In this document: positions 1-8,731 of the stretch, one piece after another
Numbering within the stretch: the stretch's first letter is position 1
Layout: every line of letters starts with the position of its first letter
DNA from: Prochlorococcus marinus CUG1417
Lineage (GTDB): Bacteria; Cyanobacteriota; Cyanobacteriia; PCC-6307; Cyanobiaceae
Reading direction: 5' to 3'
Length of the DNA stretch: 64,000 nt
Assembly: GCF_017695975.1 (NCBI RefSeq)
Contig: NZ_JAAORN010000002.1
Coordinates: 547,257 to 611,256 of the forward strand
Notes under the pieces: generated by a model
The model's input: the letters and a program-made list of their open reading frames with translations, nothing else
Told to the model about the DNA's origin: nothing
The model's database searches: none
Made by a program: the position numbers and the translations under genes

Positions 1-416
1 TAAGCAACGGTTGTCTCGAATCCTTTATCTTTAAGATTCTCTGCTTGTTTTTTTGCTGATTCATAACTAGCAAAAGGACCAAAAACAATTCTTTCAATAA
101 TTTTTGGATTTTTGATGGGTATATCCACCCAAGTAATATTTATATGTTTCGATTTATATTTAATACCGTTGGAGGATATTAGGTTTAAAAACCCTTTATC
201 AGTTATAAAACTAATATTCTTTTTCCTAGAAAAACTATCTTTTTCCCCGCCAAGATATTGCCTTAAACCAATTAAAAATTTTCCTTTTTTAATTTCTTTA
301 TTGAGTTCAACCTTAACCAATTCTTCTGCCATTACATAAGAACTAGATTTAGTGTTTATTAATAAAAGAGAAATACATCCTAAAAATAAGTTTAAAAAGG
401 CAAATTTAAGTTTCAT
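1..416 (-). CDS. SpoIID/LytB-like protein with SPOR-like segment (partial, N-terminal 138 residues)
   Basis: The reverse strand is open from an ATG at 416 to the window edge, so only the N-terminus is visible. Residues 1-30 form a hydrophobic export or anchor segment (LNLFLGCISLLLI core). Residues about 105-138 carry a SPOR-like pattern, VFGPF then SYESAKKQAENL then KGF, typical of peptidoglycan-associated proteins. The SpoIID assignment is from memory of picocyanobacterial annotations upstream of rpmI, because the catalytic domain would lie outside the window. It likely acts in the periplasm on cell-wall metabolism. It is divergent from rpmI across a 91-base gap. Confidence 0.6.
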   Translation of the reverse strand, partial: MKLKFAFLNLFLGCISLLLINTKSSSYVMAEELVKVELNKEIKKGKFLIGLRQYLGGEKDSFSRKKNISFITDKGFLNLISSNGIKYKSKHINITWVDIPIKNPKIIERIVFGPFASYESAKKQAENLKDKGFETTVA

Positions 417-494
417 AAGTTAGAACTTTCCTTTTCAATTAAAAACTTTAATTTGCACCAATGCGTATAAAGGTTTAGATTATCCTAATTAAAC

Positions 495-511
495 ACATTT
501 GACTTAAATGT
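495..511 (+). promoter_or_regulatory. Hairpin overlapping the rpmI start codon
   Basis: ACATTT (495-500), loop GACTT, AAATGT (506-511) form a perfect 6-bp stem that encloses the ATG at 508-510. A second pairing, GTTTAG (473-478) with CTAAAC (512-517), could enclose it. A possible -10 (TATAAA, 466-471) would leave a roughly 30-base leader that still contains the inner hairpin. Ribosomal-protein operons often autoregulate through such leaders, but the stem is AT-rich and could be chance. Confidence 0.35.
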
Positions 512-705
512 CTAAACTAAAAACTCGTAAATCAGCTGCCAAAAGATTTAAAGCTACTGCGACGGGTAAATTCATGAGGAGAAGAGCTTTCCATAATCAT
601 TTACTTGATCATAAAAGCTCCAAATTAAAAAGACATCTATCAACAAAAGCCGTAGTTGATGAAAGAGATGCTGATAATGTAAAATTAATGATTCCATACG
701 CATAA
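508..705 (+). CDS. rpmI: 50S ribosomal protein L35
   Basis: This 65-residue, highly basic protein carries the L35 pattern [19 protein letters not shown] near the start and [21 protein letters not shown] at the end, at the usual family length. L35 is a large-subunit protein encoded immediately before L20 in most bacteria, as here (28-base gap to rplT). infC, the usual upstream partner, is not adjacent; a divergent gene lies there instead. The start codon sits inside a small predicted hairpin, and no Shine-Dalgarno sequence is evident. Confidence 0.97.
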   Translation: MSKLKTRKSAAKRFKATATGKFMRRRAFHNHLLDHKSSKLKRHLSTKAVVDERDADNVKLMIPYA

Positions 706-733
706 ATCTTTAATCAATTTTTATTAGATATTC

Positions 734-1081
734 ATGGCACGCGTAAAAAGAGGCAACATAGCCAGAAAAAGAAGAAACAAAATCCTAAATCTTGCAAAAG
801 GTTTTAGAGGAGGCAACAAAAATCTTTTCAGAACCGCAAACCAAAGAGTGATGAAAGCTCTTTGTAATGCTTATAGGGATAGAAGAAGAAGAAAAAGAGA
901 TTTTAGAAGACTTTGGATTTCTAGAATTAACGCATCTGCGAGGATAAACGGAACAAACTACAGCAAGTTGATAAATGGCATGAAAAATGCAGAAATTATC
1001 ATCAATCGAAAAATGCTTGCTCAATTAGCCTTAAATGACCCTAAGTGTTTTGAAAAAATTGTTTCTTCCGTTAGTAAGTAG
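734..1081 (+). CDS. rplT: 50S ribosomal protein L20
   Basis: This is a full-length 115-residue L20. The N-terminal basic tail ([18 protein letters not shown]) inserts into 23S rRNA and is needed early in 50S assembly. The C-terminal globular part contains [18 protein letters not shown] and is the portion known in other bacteria to bind the operator in its own leader. It follows rpmI by 28 bases and is almost certainly co-transcribed with it. There is no strong Shine-Dalgarno sequence before the ATG. Confidence 0.98.
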   Translation: MARVKRGNIARKRRNKILNLAKGFRGGNKNLFRTANQRVMKALCNAYRDRRRRKRDFRRLWISRINASARINGTNYSKLINGMKNAEIIINRKMLAQLALNDPKCFEKIVSSVSK

Positions 1082-1117
1082 AAAAAAGAATATAATCTAG
1101 AAAAGTTAATATAAATA

Positions 1118-1675
1118 ATGGAAATATCTTCCTTTCAATCTTATTTAATAATTCTCTTTGTTGTATTAATAATAATTTCTATTTTTGTATTTAGACAATT
1201 TCTAAAAACAAGAAGTGAAGAATTAAATTTAGTAAAATTCGAGCAGAAAGGTTTAGATTCTCTTACTCAAGCTACAGAATTATATGAATTTGGGTCTATT
1301 CAGATAAAAAAAAGATTATATTCTGAAGCAACTAAAACTTTTTTAAAAGCAATTGAAAATTATGAAAATGAACCTGATGAAGCCAAAGCGATAATAAATA
1401 ATGCTTTAGGCTTCTCTTATGCCGCTCAAAATGAATTTAAGAAAGCAATTAAATACTATAACTCTGCAATAAAAGCACTCCCAGAATATCCTATAGCCCT
1501 AAATAACCTCGCATCAGCACAACAGCGTTTACTTGAGTACGACTTGGCATATGCAACTTATCAAAAGGTTTTGGTTTTAGATCCAAAAAACAAAACGGCA
1601 ATTAAAAAAAGTAAGGAGCTAGAAAAAAGAAATAATTATAAACCTTATAAAGGTATTAAAGATAAGGGATTCTAA
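1118..1675 (+). CDS. Membrane-anchored TPR protein, Ycf37-like (photosystem I assembly candidate)
   Basis: This 185-residue protein has one N-terminal transmembrane helix (about residues 6-25, rich in I, L, V and F). Tetratricopeptide-type helices follow across about residues 50-165, for example [27 protein letters not shown] and [20 protein letters not shown]. One anchor plus about three TPRs in 170-185 residues matches Ycf37, a thylakoid factor that helps photosystem I assembly or stability. That identity is inferred from architecture and length, since TPR sequence alone is not diagnostic. It lies 36 bases after rplT and ends 2 bases before thiG, so it may share a transcript with either. 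Confidence 0.6.
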   Translation: MEISSFQSYLIILFVVLIIISIFVFRQFLKTRSEELNLVKFEQKGLDSLTQATELYEFGSIQIKKRLYSEATKTFLKAIENYENEPDEAKAIINNALGFSYAAQNEFKKAIKYYNSAIKALPEYPIALNNLASAQQRLLEYDLAYATYQKVLVLDPKNKTAIKKSKELEKRNNYKPYKGIKDKGF

Positions 1676-1677
1676 AC

Positions 1678-2472
1678 ATGGAAAATTATTCTTCTTTACT
1701 AATTGGTGGAAAACAATTTTCCAGTAGATTAATGGTGGGAACTGGCAAATACAAATCTTCTCAAGATATGGTAGAAAGTTTGTCAAATTCTGAAACGGAA
1801 ATTATAACCGTCGCTGTTAGAAGAATTAAAAATGATCAGAGCGGAGAAAATTTACTCGAAAAGATCAACTGGAAAAAATACTGGATGCTTCCTAATACAG
1901 CTGGTTGTGTGAATTCCGATGAGGCAGTGAGAATAGCAATTTTGGGTAGAGAACTTGCAAAATTGTCTGGTCAAGAAGAAAATAATTTTGTGAAATTAGA
2001 AGTTATTCCTGACAAAAAGTATTTGCTACCAGATCCAATAGAAACAATTAAAGCGGCCGAAATTTTAATAAAAAAGGGTTTTGCTGTACTTCCCTATATC
2101 AATGCAGATCCTATTCTTGCAAAAAGACTAGAAGAAATAGGTTGTGCAACTGTAATGCCATTGGGCTCGCCTATAGGCTCTGGGCAAGGTTTATTAAATC
2201 TATCAAATATAAGAATTATTATTGAGAATGCAAAAGTGCCAGTAATAATTGACGCAGGAATTGGGGTGCCTAGTGAAGCTTCTCAAGCCATGGAAATTGG
2301 AGCTGATGGAGTTTTAATAAATAGTGCAATAGCACAAGCTGAAAATCCTCCTCTAATGGCTCAAGCGATAAATTATGGTGTCAAAGCTGGCAGGCAAGCT
2401 TTTCTTGCAGGAAGGATTAAAAAACAAGCCTTTGCAGTAGCAAGTTCACCGGAAAAAAATATATCTATCTAA
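1678..2472 (+). CDS. thiG: Thiazole synthase ThiG
   Basis: The 264-residue protein has the ThiG TIM-barrel pattern. The N-terminus has [16 protein letters not shown]. Lys106 in FVKLEVIPD is the Schiff-base lysine that attacks deoxyxylulose phosphate. The phosphate loop is at [10 protein letters not shown] (192-201) and [12 protein letters not shown] follows. ThiG joins the ThiS thiocarboxylate, deoxyxylulose 5-phosphate and dehydroglycine to make the thiamin thiazole ring. The dehydroglycine would come from a glycine oxidase such as the ThiO-like protein at 46395. It starts 2 bases after the TPR gene. No TPP riboswitch is possible in that space. Confidence 0.96.
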   Translation: MENYSSLLIGGKQFSSRLMVGTGKYKSSQDMVESLSNSETEIITVAVRRIKNDQSGENLLEKINWKKYWMLPNTAGCVNSDEAVRIAILGRELAKLSGQEENNFVKLEVIPDKKYLLPDPIETIKAAEILIKKGFAVLPYINADPILAKRLEEIGCATVMPLGSPIGSGQGLLNLSNIRIIIENAKVPVIIDAGIGVPSEASQAMEIGADGVLINSAIAQAENPPLMAQAINYGVKAGRQAFLAGRIKKQAFAVASSPEKNISI

Positions 2473-2643
2473 TTCTTTTCATTGAGCAAAGTTTAAAAAG
2501 ATAGTAAAAATTTATTATTTGATTTTATTTATCGTAATTAAGAAAGAAGATTTGAAACTATTTACAATGTTTTTTCGCAAATTGGAAGCACGCTGTAGTA
2601 ATTTAATAAATATATTATGAATCTATTAATTCTGGAGTTCTGA
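2473..2643 (+). promoter_or_regulatory. Intergenic region before sqdB, probable promoter
   Basis: This 171-base AT-rich gap holds no convincing ORF. TATTAT at 2613-2618 is a possible -10 element, with no clear -35, as is usual in Prochlorococcus. GGAG at 2634-2637 lies 6 bases before the GTG at 2644 and supports that start. An ATG at 2617 opens only a short frame that stops just before the GTG. Confidence 0.35.
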
Positions 2644-3837
2644 GTGAAAGTTATTGTTCTTGGTGGAGATGGTTTTTGCGGCTGGCCTTGTGCGGTGAAT
2701 TTAGCAGAGCAAAATCATGATGTAATTATTGTCGACAACTTAAGTCGTAGAAAAATTGATATTGATCTAGAGGTAGAATCTTTAACTCCAATTGCTTCGA
2801 TAACAGAACGGCTTTCTGCATGGAAAGAGATTGGAGGTAAGCCTATGAGATTTCTTAACATGGATATCTCTAAGCAATATCAAAAATTACTCAATTTGCT
2901 CATTGATGAAAAACCAGATTCCGTGATCCATTTTGCAGAACAAAGAGCAGCACCTTACTCAATGAAATCCAGTTTTACCAAAAGATATACAGTAGATAAT
3001 AACGTTAATGGCACTCACAATCTTCTTGCTGCAATAGTAGAGAGTAATTTAGATATTCATGTTGTTCATTTAGGAACAATGGGAGTCTACGGATATGGAT
3101 CACATAGAGGCGCAACAATTCCAGAAGGTTATCTAAAAGTTGAAGTTCCACAACCAGATGGAAGTCGCTTTGAAGAAGAAATATTACACCCCGCAAGTCC
3201 TGGTAGTGTCTACCATATGACTAAAACTTTAGATCAATTATTATTTCTTTACTACAACAAAAATGATCTTGTAAGGATCACTGATCTACATCAAGGCATT
3301 GTTTGGGGAACAAATACAGAAGCAACCTTAAAAGATCCTAGATTGACAAACCGATTTGACTATGATGGAGATTATGGAACTGTTTTAAATAGATTTCTAA
3401 TGCAAGCTGCAATTGGATATCCATTAAGTGTTCATGGAACAGGAGGGCAAACAAGAGCATTTATACATATAAAAGACTCTGTAAAATGCGTACAACTTGC
3501 TCTTGAAAATCCTCCAAAATCTGGAGAAAGAGTCAAAATCTTTAATCAAATGACTGAGAGTCATCAAGTTGGAGAACTAGCAAAAAAAGTTGCTTCCCTT
3601 ACAGGGGCTGATATCAATTATTTACCAAATCCAAGGAATGAAGCGGTAGAAAATGATCTAATTGTTGATAATAAATGCTTTATAGAATTAGGTTTAGACC
3701 CAACAACTCTTGATAATGGCTTATTAGAAGAAGTTGTTGAAGTTGCTAAAAAATACTCCAATAGATGTGATCTTAAGCGCATACCTTGTATTTCATCCTG
3801 GACTAAAAAACAAGCTGAGGCTATAAAGACAAATTAA
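2644..3837 (+). CDS. sqdB: UDP-sulfoquinovose synthase
   Basis: This 397-residue short-chain dehydrogenase/reductase-fold enzyme has an N-terminal NAD motif VLGGDGFCGWP (5-15). The catalytic set typical of SQD1/SqdB is present: Thr145 in LGTMGVYGYG, then Tyr190 and Lys194 of YxxxK. It converts UDP-glucose and sulfite to UDP-sulfoquinovose, the head-group donor for the thylakoid sulfolipid SQDG. The GTG start is supported by GGAG 6 bases upstream and by an immediate start of the Rossmann fold. It lies 26 bases before the partner glycosyltransferase sqdX. Sulfolipid lets picocyanobacteria save phosphate. Confidence 0.97.
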   Translation: MKVIVLGGDGFCGWPCAVNLAEQNHDVIIVDNLSRRKIDIDLEVESLTPIASITERLSAWKEIGGKPMRFLNMDISKQYQKLLNLLIDEKPDSVIHFAEQRAAPYSMKSSFTKRYTVDNNVNGTHNLLAAIVESNLDIHVVHLGTMGVYGYGSHRGATIPEGYLKVEVPQPDGSRFEEEILHPASPGSVYHMTKTLDQLLFLYYNKNDLVRITDLHQGIVWGTNTEATLKDPRLTNRFDYDGDYGTVLNRFLMQAAIGYPLSVHGTGGQTRAFIHIKDSVKCVQLALENPPKSGERVKIFNQMTESHQVGELAKKVASLTGADINYLPNPRNEAVENDLIVDNKCFIELGLDPTTLDNGLLEEVVEVAKKYSNRCDLKRIPCISSWTKKQAEAIKTN

Positions 3838-3863
3838 AATTTCTAAAATAGGTACCTAAGAAA

Positions 3864-4997
3864 GTGAAAATTGCATTGTTTACTGAAACTTTTTTACCTA
3901 AAGTTGACGGCATAGTCACAAGACTTACTAAAACGATTGAATTTTTAATAAAAAATGGTGATGAAGTTATAATTTTTTGTCCAGAGGGGTGTCCAGAATC
4001 ATATATGGGAGCAACTGTAGTAGGAGTTGCTGCAATGCCATTACCCTTATACCCAGAATTGAAACTTGGTTTACCAGGCCCTGCTGTTTCAGACAAGTTA
4101 GAAAAATTCAACCCAGATTTAATACATGTTGTTAATCCAGCTGTGCTTGGCTTAGGTGGCATATGGTTGGCTAAAACCAACAAAATTCCTTTAATTGCTA
4201 GCTACCATACTCACCTGCCAAAATATCTGGAACATTACGGTATGGGTATGTTAGAGCCACTTTTATGGGAATTACTTAAAGCAGCTCATAATCAAGCCTT
4301 GTTAAATTTATGTACCTCCACTGCTATGGTTAATGAATTAAAAGATAAAGGCATTCAAAGAACTGCTCTATGGCAACGAGGCGTGGATACTTACAGTTTC
4401 CGACCAGATTTGCGGAGTGAGAAAATGAGAGAAAAATTATTTGGTAAATATCAAGACGCTAATTACCTATTGATTTATGTAGGAAGATTATCTGCGGAAA
4501 AACAAATTGAGAGAATTAAACCAGTCTTAGAAAGCATCCCTAATGCGTGCCTAGCGCTTGTAGGTGACGGACCATATAGAACCCAGCTTGAAAAAATATT
4601 CGAAAATACCAAGACTAATTTCATAGGATATTTATCTGGAGATGAACTTGCTAGCGCATATGCATCTGGAGATATATTTTTGTTTCCATCAAGTACAGAA
4701 ACTCTTGGATTGGTTTTACTAGAAGCAATGGCGGCGGGATGTCCAGTTATCGGGGCCAACAAGGGAGGAATTCCAGACATAATTAGCGATGGCATTAATG
4801 GTTGTTTATACGATCCTGATGAAGAAGATAATGGGGAACAAAGTTTGATTGAAGCAACAAAAAAAATTCTGGAGAATGCTGATAAAAGAGAAGTTATGAG
4901 GAAAGAAGCACGAAACGAAGCAGAAAAATGGGATTGGAATCAAGCAACATTACAACTGCAAAATTATTATTCAGATACTCTCAAAGAGATAAATTAA
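3864..4997 (+). CDS. sqdX: Sulfoquinovosyltransferase SqdX
   Basis: This 377-residue GT4-family glycosyltransferase opens with KIALFTETFLPKVDGIVTRL. The nucleotide-sugar site includes VGRLSAEKQIE (206-216), and the EX7E motif runs from Glu279 to Glu287 in ETLGLVLLE. It transfers sulfoquinovose from UDP-sulfoquinovose to diacylglycerol at the membrane, the last step of SQDG synthesis. The GTG start at 3864 places the beta strand right at the N-terminus, and no ATG alternative fits. It forms an operon with sqdB. It ends 12 bases from the end of the convergent gene at 5010. Confidence 0.95.
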   Translation: MKIALFTETFLPKVDGIVTRLTKTIEFLIKNGDEVIIFCPEGCPESYMGATVVGVAAMPLPLYPELKLGLPGPAVSDKLEKFNPDLIHVVNPAVLGLGGIWLAKTNKIPLIASYHTHLPKYLEHYGMGMLEPLLWELLKAAHNQALLNLCTSTAMVNELKDKGIQRTALWQRGVDTYSFRPDLRSEKMREKLFGKYQDANYLLIYVGRLSAEKQIERIKPVLESIPNACLALVGDGPYRTQLEKIFENTKTNFIGYLSGDELASAYASGDIFLFPSSTETLGLVLLEAMAAGCPVIGANKGGIPDIISDGINGCLYDPDEEDNGEQSLIEATKKILENADKREVMRKEARNEAEKWDWNQATLQLQNYYSDTLKEIN

Positions 4998-5009
4998 ATT
5001 TAATTCAAA

Positions 5010-5258
5010 TTACGCTACGTTTGGAGGAGTAGGATTGCTATAAGAACTTAGAGGCAATATTAATGTAGCTATATTTTGATTCTTTTCAGGTCTTTTTTTC
5101 TTTGAAAATTTTTTACCGAAAGGTACTCTTATAACGTTAGTTCCCTCTATAGCACAAATATTTGAGTTATCTCCTGAAAAATTATTGACAAAATTTGGTA
5201 AGTCGACATTTTTAACTGGCAGATGTTTAACATTACCAGATTTAAGATCTTTGGTCAT
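5010..5258 (-). CDS. Small conserved-looking hypothetical protein (82 residues)
   Basis: I do not recognise this protein. It has no membrane segment or cysteine motif. The middle reads NSNICAIEGTNVIRVPFGKKF, followed by a basic stretch KKFSKKKRPEKN and a hydrophobic ATLILPLSSY. The ATG start is clear and codon use resembles its neighbours. It is convergent with sqdX (12-base gap) and lies downstream of gcvP on the same strand after a 129-base gap, which contains a possible -10 (TATAGAAT on the minus strand). It is probably a real gene because it fills its space, but no function can be assigned. Confidence 0.6.
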   Translation of the reverse strand: MTKDLKSGNVKHLPVKNVDLPNFVNNFSGDNSNICAIEGTNVIRVPFGKKFSKKKRPEKNQNIATLILPLSSYSNPTPPNVA

Positions 5259-5387
5259 AGCTTCAAATACCCCAAAAAATTTGATGCTCGATTATTTTAA
5301 TAAAAAAATTTAAAAAAATTCTATAAGAAAATATTAAATTTTTATCCACATTGATAATAACTAAGTAATTAAATGAACGCTAGTCCT

Positions 5388-8294
5388 TTAAGCACATTTT
5401 TTTTCTTCGAAAGTCTCAGCTTGATTTACATTGCAAGAACAAATTAAATTGCGATCACCATATGCATTATTGATCCGAGAAACTGAAGACCAAAACTTAA
5501 TAGTCGTTGGAGTTTTATAAGGAAAAGAAGCTTTTTCTTTTGAATAAGGATAATGCCAATTATCAGCAATTAACTCTTTCAGCGTATGGGGAGCGTTACT
5601 TATTACATTATTATTCTTTAATGCAACATTTTTTTCTATTTCGCTGATTTCTTCTCCAATCAATAGCATAGCCTCGCAAAATCTATCCAATTCAACCAAA
5701 CTTTCACTTTCAGTAGGCTCTATCATTATCGTCTCTGGAACAGGCCAACTTATAGTTGGGGCATGAAAACTATAATCTATTAATCGTTTAGCTAAATCAT
5801 TTACACTCAAACCAGTTTTGGATTTTAAATCCCTAAAATCTAAAATACATTCATGTGCGACGAAATTATTTTTTCCTTTATAAAGAATCTTGAATTTATG
5901 CTTTAAAGAATGCGCAATATAATTTGCAGATAAAATTGCATGTGCAGTTGCTCTCCTTAAACCACTAAAACCGGCCATTTTTATGTACATCCAACTTATT
6001 GGAAGAATACTTGCACTACCATGCTTGGCAGAAGATACGTAATTGGAACTAATAGATAAATTATCCATTAAAGAATGAGTAGGAAGAAATGGGCTTAAAG
6101 TTTCTGAAGCAGCAACTGGACCTACTCCTGGACCACCACCTCCATGTGGAATACAGAATGTTTTATGTAAATTCAAATGACAAACATCAACACCATAATT
6201 CCCCGGTTTACATAATCCAACCTGAGCGTTCAAATTTGCCCCATCTAAATAGACAAATCCTCCCACAGAGTGAATTAAATCACATATCTTTCTGATTTGT
6301 AATTCAAAAACTCCATGAGTAGAGGGATAAGTCAACATTAGAGCCCCTATTTGATTATCAAATTTCTTGACCTTGATTGACAAATCTTGAAAATCAATAT
6401 TTCCTTCGTCATCACATTCAACAGTTAAAACTTCAAAACCTGCCATAACTGCACTAGCAGGATTTGTTCCATGAGCACTTTTTGGAATTAAACATTTTTT
6501 TCTTAACAGTTCACCTTTTGATTCAAAATAAGAATTTATTGCTAATAGACCTGCAAACTCTCCCTGAGAGCCTGCATTTGGTTGAAAAGAAACTGATTTT
6601 AAACCAACAATCTCACTTATCCATTTTTCTAGGTCAGATATAATTTTTGAATAGCCTTTAGTTTGATCTGGTGGAGAAAAAGGATGAATGGAAGATAAAT
6701 TAGCCCAAGAGACTGGATTTAACTCTGCTGCAGAATTTAACTTCATGGTACAGCTTCCCAGTGGCATCATCCCATCTACCAAAGAAAAATCTTTTTCTGC
6801 AAGTCGGAATATATATCTCATTAATTCAGTTTCACTTTGGTAATTTGTGAATATATCTTGCTCCATCCATGCACTGGATCTCAAAGCTAGGCTTTCAAGA
6901 TGAAATTCTTTATCAAATTTTATATGCTCTAAATCTTCTTCTTTTTCTATAGTATTTGCTATGAAAGTCAAAATATCTTTTATTTCTTTTTCATTACTAA
7001 GCTCATCTAAAGAGATCCCAAAGCCAGTTGAATTTTCAATAGTTGATCCCAACGGCAAAATTCTTAGGTTATAGCCATTTTTTAAAGCTTCATTATGGAT
7101 CCTCTGGGAGTGCATAGAATAAACATCAACACTATCAAATCTAATCCCATCAGGGATATCAAAACCTAAAGCAGCTAAACTTGATTCTAGATTTATTCTC
7201 AACTCAACTAATCTCTTAGCAATTTGCGTTAATCCAGAGGGTCCATGATAAATAGCATAAAAAGAAGAAATTATGGCTAACAAAGATTGAGCAGTACAAA
7301 TATTACTAGTGGCTTTTTCCCTTCTAATATGTTGCTCTCTTGTTTGCAATGCTAGTCTTAGTGACTTTTCTCCATTTTTAGATAGAGTTTGCCCAACTAT
7401 TCTTCCGGGTATTAGCCTTTTATATTTTTCGCTACAAGCAAAATATGCCGCATGGGGGCCACCAAAACCCATCGGAACACCAAATCTTTGCATACTTCCG
7501 ACTGCTACATCAACACCAAATTCAGAAATTGGTTTAATCAAAACTTGTGCCAGTGGATCAATACATGCAGTAACAATAATTTCTGATCTATGTGCTTGGG
7601 ATATTAAGAATGTAGGATCATATAATTGTCCATTTTTACCGGGTAATTGCAACAACATTCCAAAAACATCTTCATGATTAGGAAGGTTGCTTTGAGTAAA
7701 GCGTTTTAAGGATATTCCCAAAGGTTTTGCTCTGGTTTGTAGAACATTAAAAGTATGATCAAAAACATTTGACTCCACTAAGTACACTTTTGAAGATTTA
7801 TTTTTTCTTGCGGAAAAACTCATGGCCATTGCTTCTGCTGCAGCAGTACCCTCATCCAACAAAGATGCATTGGCCACAGGGAATCCTGTTAGTTCACAAA
7901 CAATAGTCTGAAAATTAAATAGAGCTTCTAATCTTCCTTGTGCAATTTCTGCTTGATATGGAGTATAAGACGTGTACCACCTTGGATTTTCAAGAACATG
8001 TCTTTGGATTACTTTAGGCATATGATTGTCATAATAACCAAGGCCTATAAGTGATCTCATTTTAGTATTTTTATTCGCAATCTCTTCTAATTCGTTTAAA
8101 GCCTCAATTTCCGAACAACCTTGGGGCAATATTTCTGAAGATTTATCTTTAAGCTGAATATCTTCAGGAATAACTAGATTTATAAATTGATCAATATTAT
8201 TTAAACCAAGCTTGTTCAGCATAATTCTTTCATCATTATCTCCTAGCCCAAGATGCCTATCTATAAACGAATCAGACCCAAATTTGGATGTCAT
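5388..8294 (-). CDS. gcvP: Glycine dehydrogenase (decarboxylating), P-protein
   Basis: The 968-residue protein is the fused, homodimeric form of the P-protein. The N-terminal half carries DSFIDRHLG and the glycine-rich GVPMGFGGPHAAYF. The C-terminal half carries the PLP lysine Lys711 in LNLHKTFCIPHGGGGPG. It decarboxylates glycine and passes the aminomethyl group to lipoyl-GcvH. In a cyanobacterium this handles photorespiratory glycine and feeds one-carbon units to folate. It is the last gene of the minus-strand run HTH-like, PLP lyase, gcvH, gcvP (45-base gap after gcvH). gcvT is separate at 26164, so the system is split over two loci. Confidence 0.98.
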   Translation of the reverse strand: MTSKFGSDSFIDRHLGLGDNDERIMLNKLGLNNIDQFINLVIPEDIQLKDKSSEILPQGCSEIEALNELEEIANKNTKMRSLIGLGYYDNHMPKVIQRHVLENPRWYTSYTPYQAEIAQGRLEALFNFQTIVCELTGFPVANASLLDEGTAAAEAMAMSFSARKNKSSKVYLVESNVFDHTFNVLQTRAKPLGISLKRFTQSNLPNHEDVFGMLLQLPGKNGQLYDPTFLISQAHRSEIIVTACIDPLAQVLIKPISEFGVDVAVGSMQRFGVPMGFGGPHAAYFACSEKYKRLIPGRIVGQTLSKNGEKSLRLALQTREQHIRREKATSNICTAQSLLAIISSFYAIYHGPSGLTQIAKRLVELRINLESSLAALGFDIPDGIRFDSVDVYSMHSQRIHNEALKNGYNLRILPLGSTIENSTGFGISLDELSNEKEIKDILTFIANTIEKEEDLEHIKFDKEFHLESLALRSSAWMEQDIFTNYQSETELMRYIFRLAEKDFSLVDGMMPLGSCTMKLNSAAELNPVSWANLSSIHPFSPPDQTKGYSKIISDLEKWISEIVGLKSVSFQPNAGSQGEFAGLLAINSYFESKGELLRKKCLIPKSAHGTNPASAVMAGFEVLTVECDDEGNIDFQDLSIKVKKFDNQIGALMLTYPSTHGVFELQIRKICDLIHSVGGFVYLDGANLNAQVGLCKPGNYGVDVCHLNLHKTFCIPHGGGGPGVGPVAASETLSPFLPTHSLMDNLSISSNYVSSAKHGSASILPISWMYIKMAGFSGLRRATAHAILSANYIAHSLKHKFKILYKGKNNFVAHECILDFRDLKSKTGLSVNDLAKRLIDYSFHAPTISWPVPETIMIEPTESESLVELDRFCEAMLLIGEEISEIEKNVALKNNNVISNAPHTLKELIADNWHYPYSKEKASFPYKTPTTIKFWSSVSRINNAYGDRNLICSCNVNQAETFEEKKCA

Positions 8295-8339
8295 ATTGAA
8301 TTATTTTTCTTTAAAATAGCTCTTTTTAAAAAGTTTGGC

Positions 8340-8729
8340 TTATTTTGGTACAACCTTTGATTGATATTCCTCAGAAGTCATCAAATCAGCAATTGATGCT
8401 TTTGATTCTGGTTTCAAAATGACTAACCAACCGTCTCCAATCGGATCATTCTGTAAAAGCTCAGGGTTCTCAATAACACTTTCATTTACAGATACTATTT
8501 CCCCTGAAAAAGGCAGATAGACTTCCTCTACGGCCTTAACTGATTCTATTGTTCCAAAAGTCTCGCCTTTCTCTAAAGTCACCCCTTCATCAGCTAATTC
8601 AACAAAAACAATATCTCCTAATTGATCTATAGCGAATTCACTAACTCCAATTTTTAATAATCCATTTTCTTCCAAGACATATTCATGAGTGTCAGCATAG
8701 TTGAGGTTGTCTGGAAACTTGTAAGACAT
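8340..8729 (-). CDS. gcvH: Glycine cleavage system H protein
   Basis: The 129-residue lipoyl carrier has its lipoylation site at Lys65 in GTIESVKAVEEVYLP, flanked by DIVFVELAD and ENPELLQNDPIGDGW as in all H proteins. It shuttles the aminomethyl group between the P, T and L proteins. It starts 2 bases downstream of the PLP-lyase gene and ends 45 bases before gcvP, so the three are very likely co-transcribed. The length is normal. Confidence 0.97.
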   Translation of the reverse strand: MSYKFPDNLNYADTHEYVLEENGLLKIGVSEFAIDQLGDIVFVELADEGVTLEKGETFGTIESVKAVEEVYLPFSGEIVSVNESVIENPELLQNDPIGDGWLVILKPESKASIADLMTSEEYQSKVVPK

Positions 8730-8731
8730 AA

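Noticed and set aside
112..339. 75-codon plus frame at the left edge
   Set aside because: It is antisense to the SpoIID-like gene, which has a proper N-terminal anchor and SPOR-like pattern.
1676..1677. TPP riboswitch before thiG
   Set aside because: Only 2 bases separate thiG from the upstream gene.
5342..5350. Perfect E. coli-type DnaA box TTATCCACA between gcvP and the 82-residue gene
   Set aside because: It is isolated, with no second box or origin-like context, and about one chance copy is expected in 64 kb of AT-rich DNA.
7309..7677. Open frame of 122 codons on the plus strand
   Set aside because: It is antisense to gcvP, whose motifs and full length are certain; the peptide has no recognisable domain.
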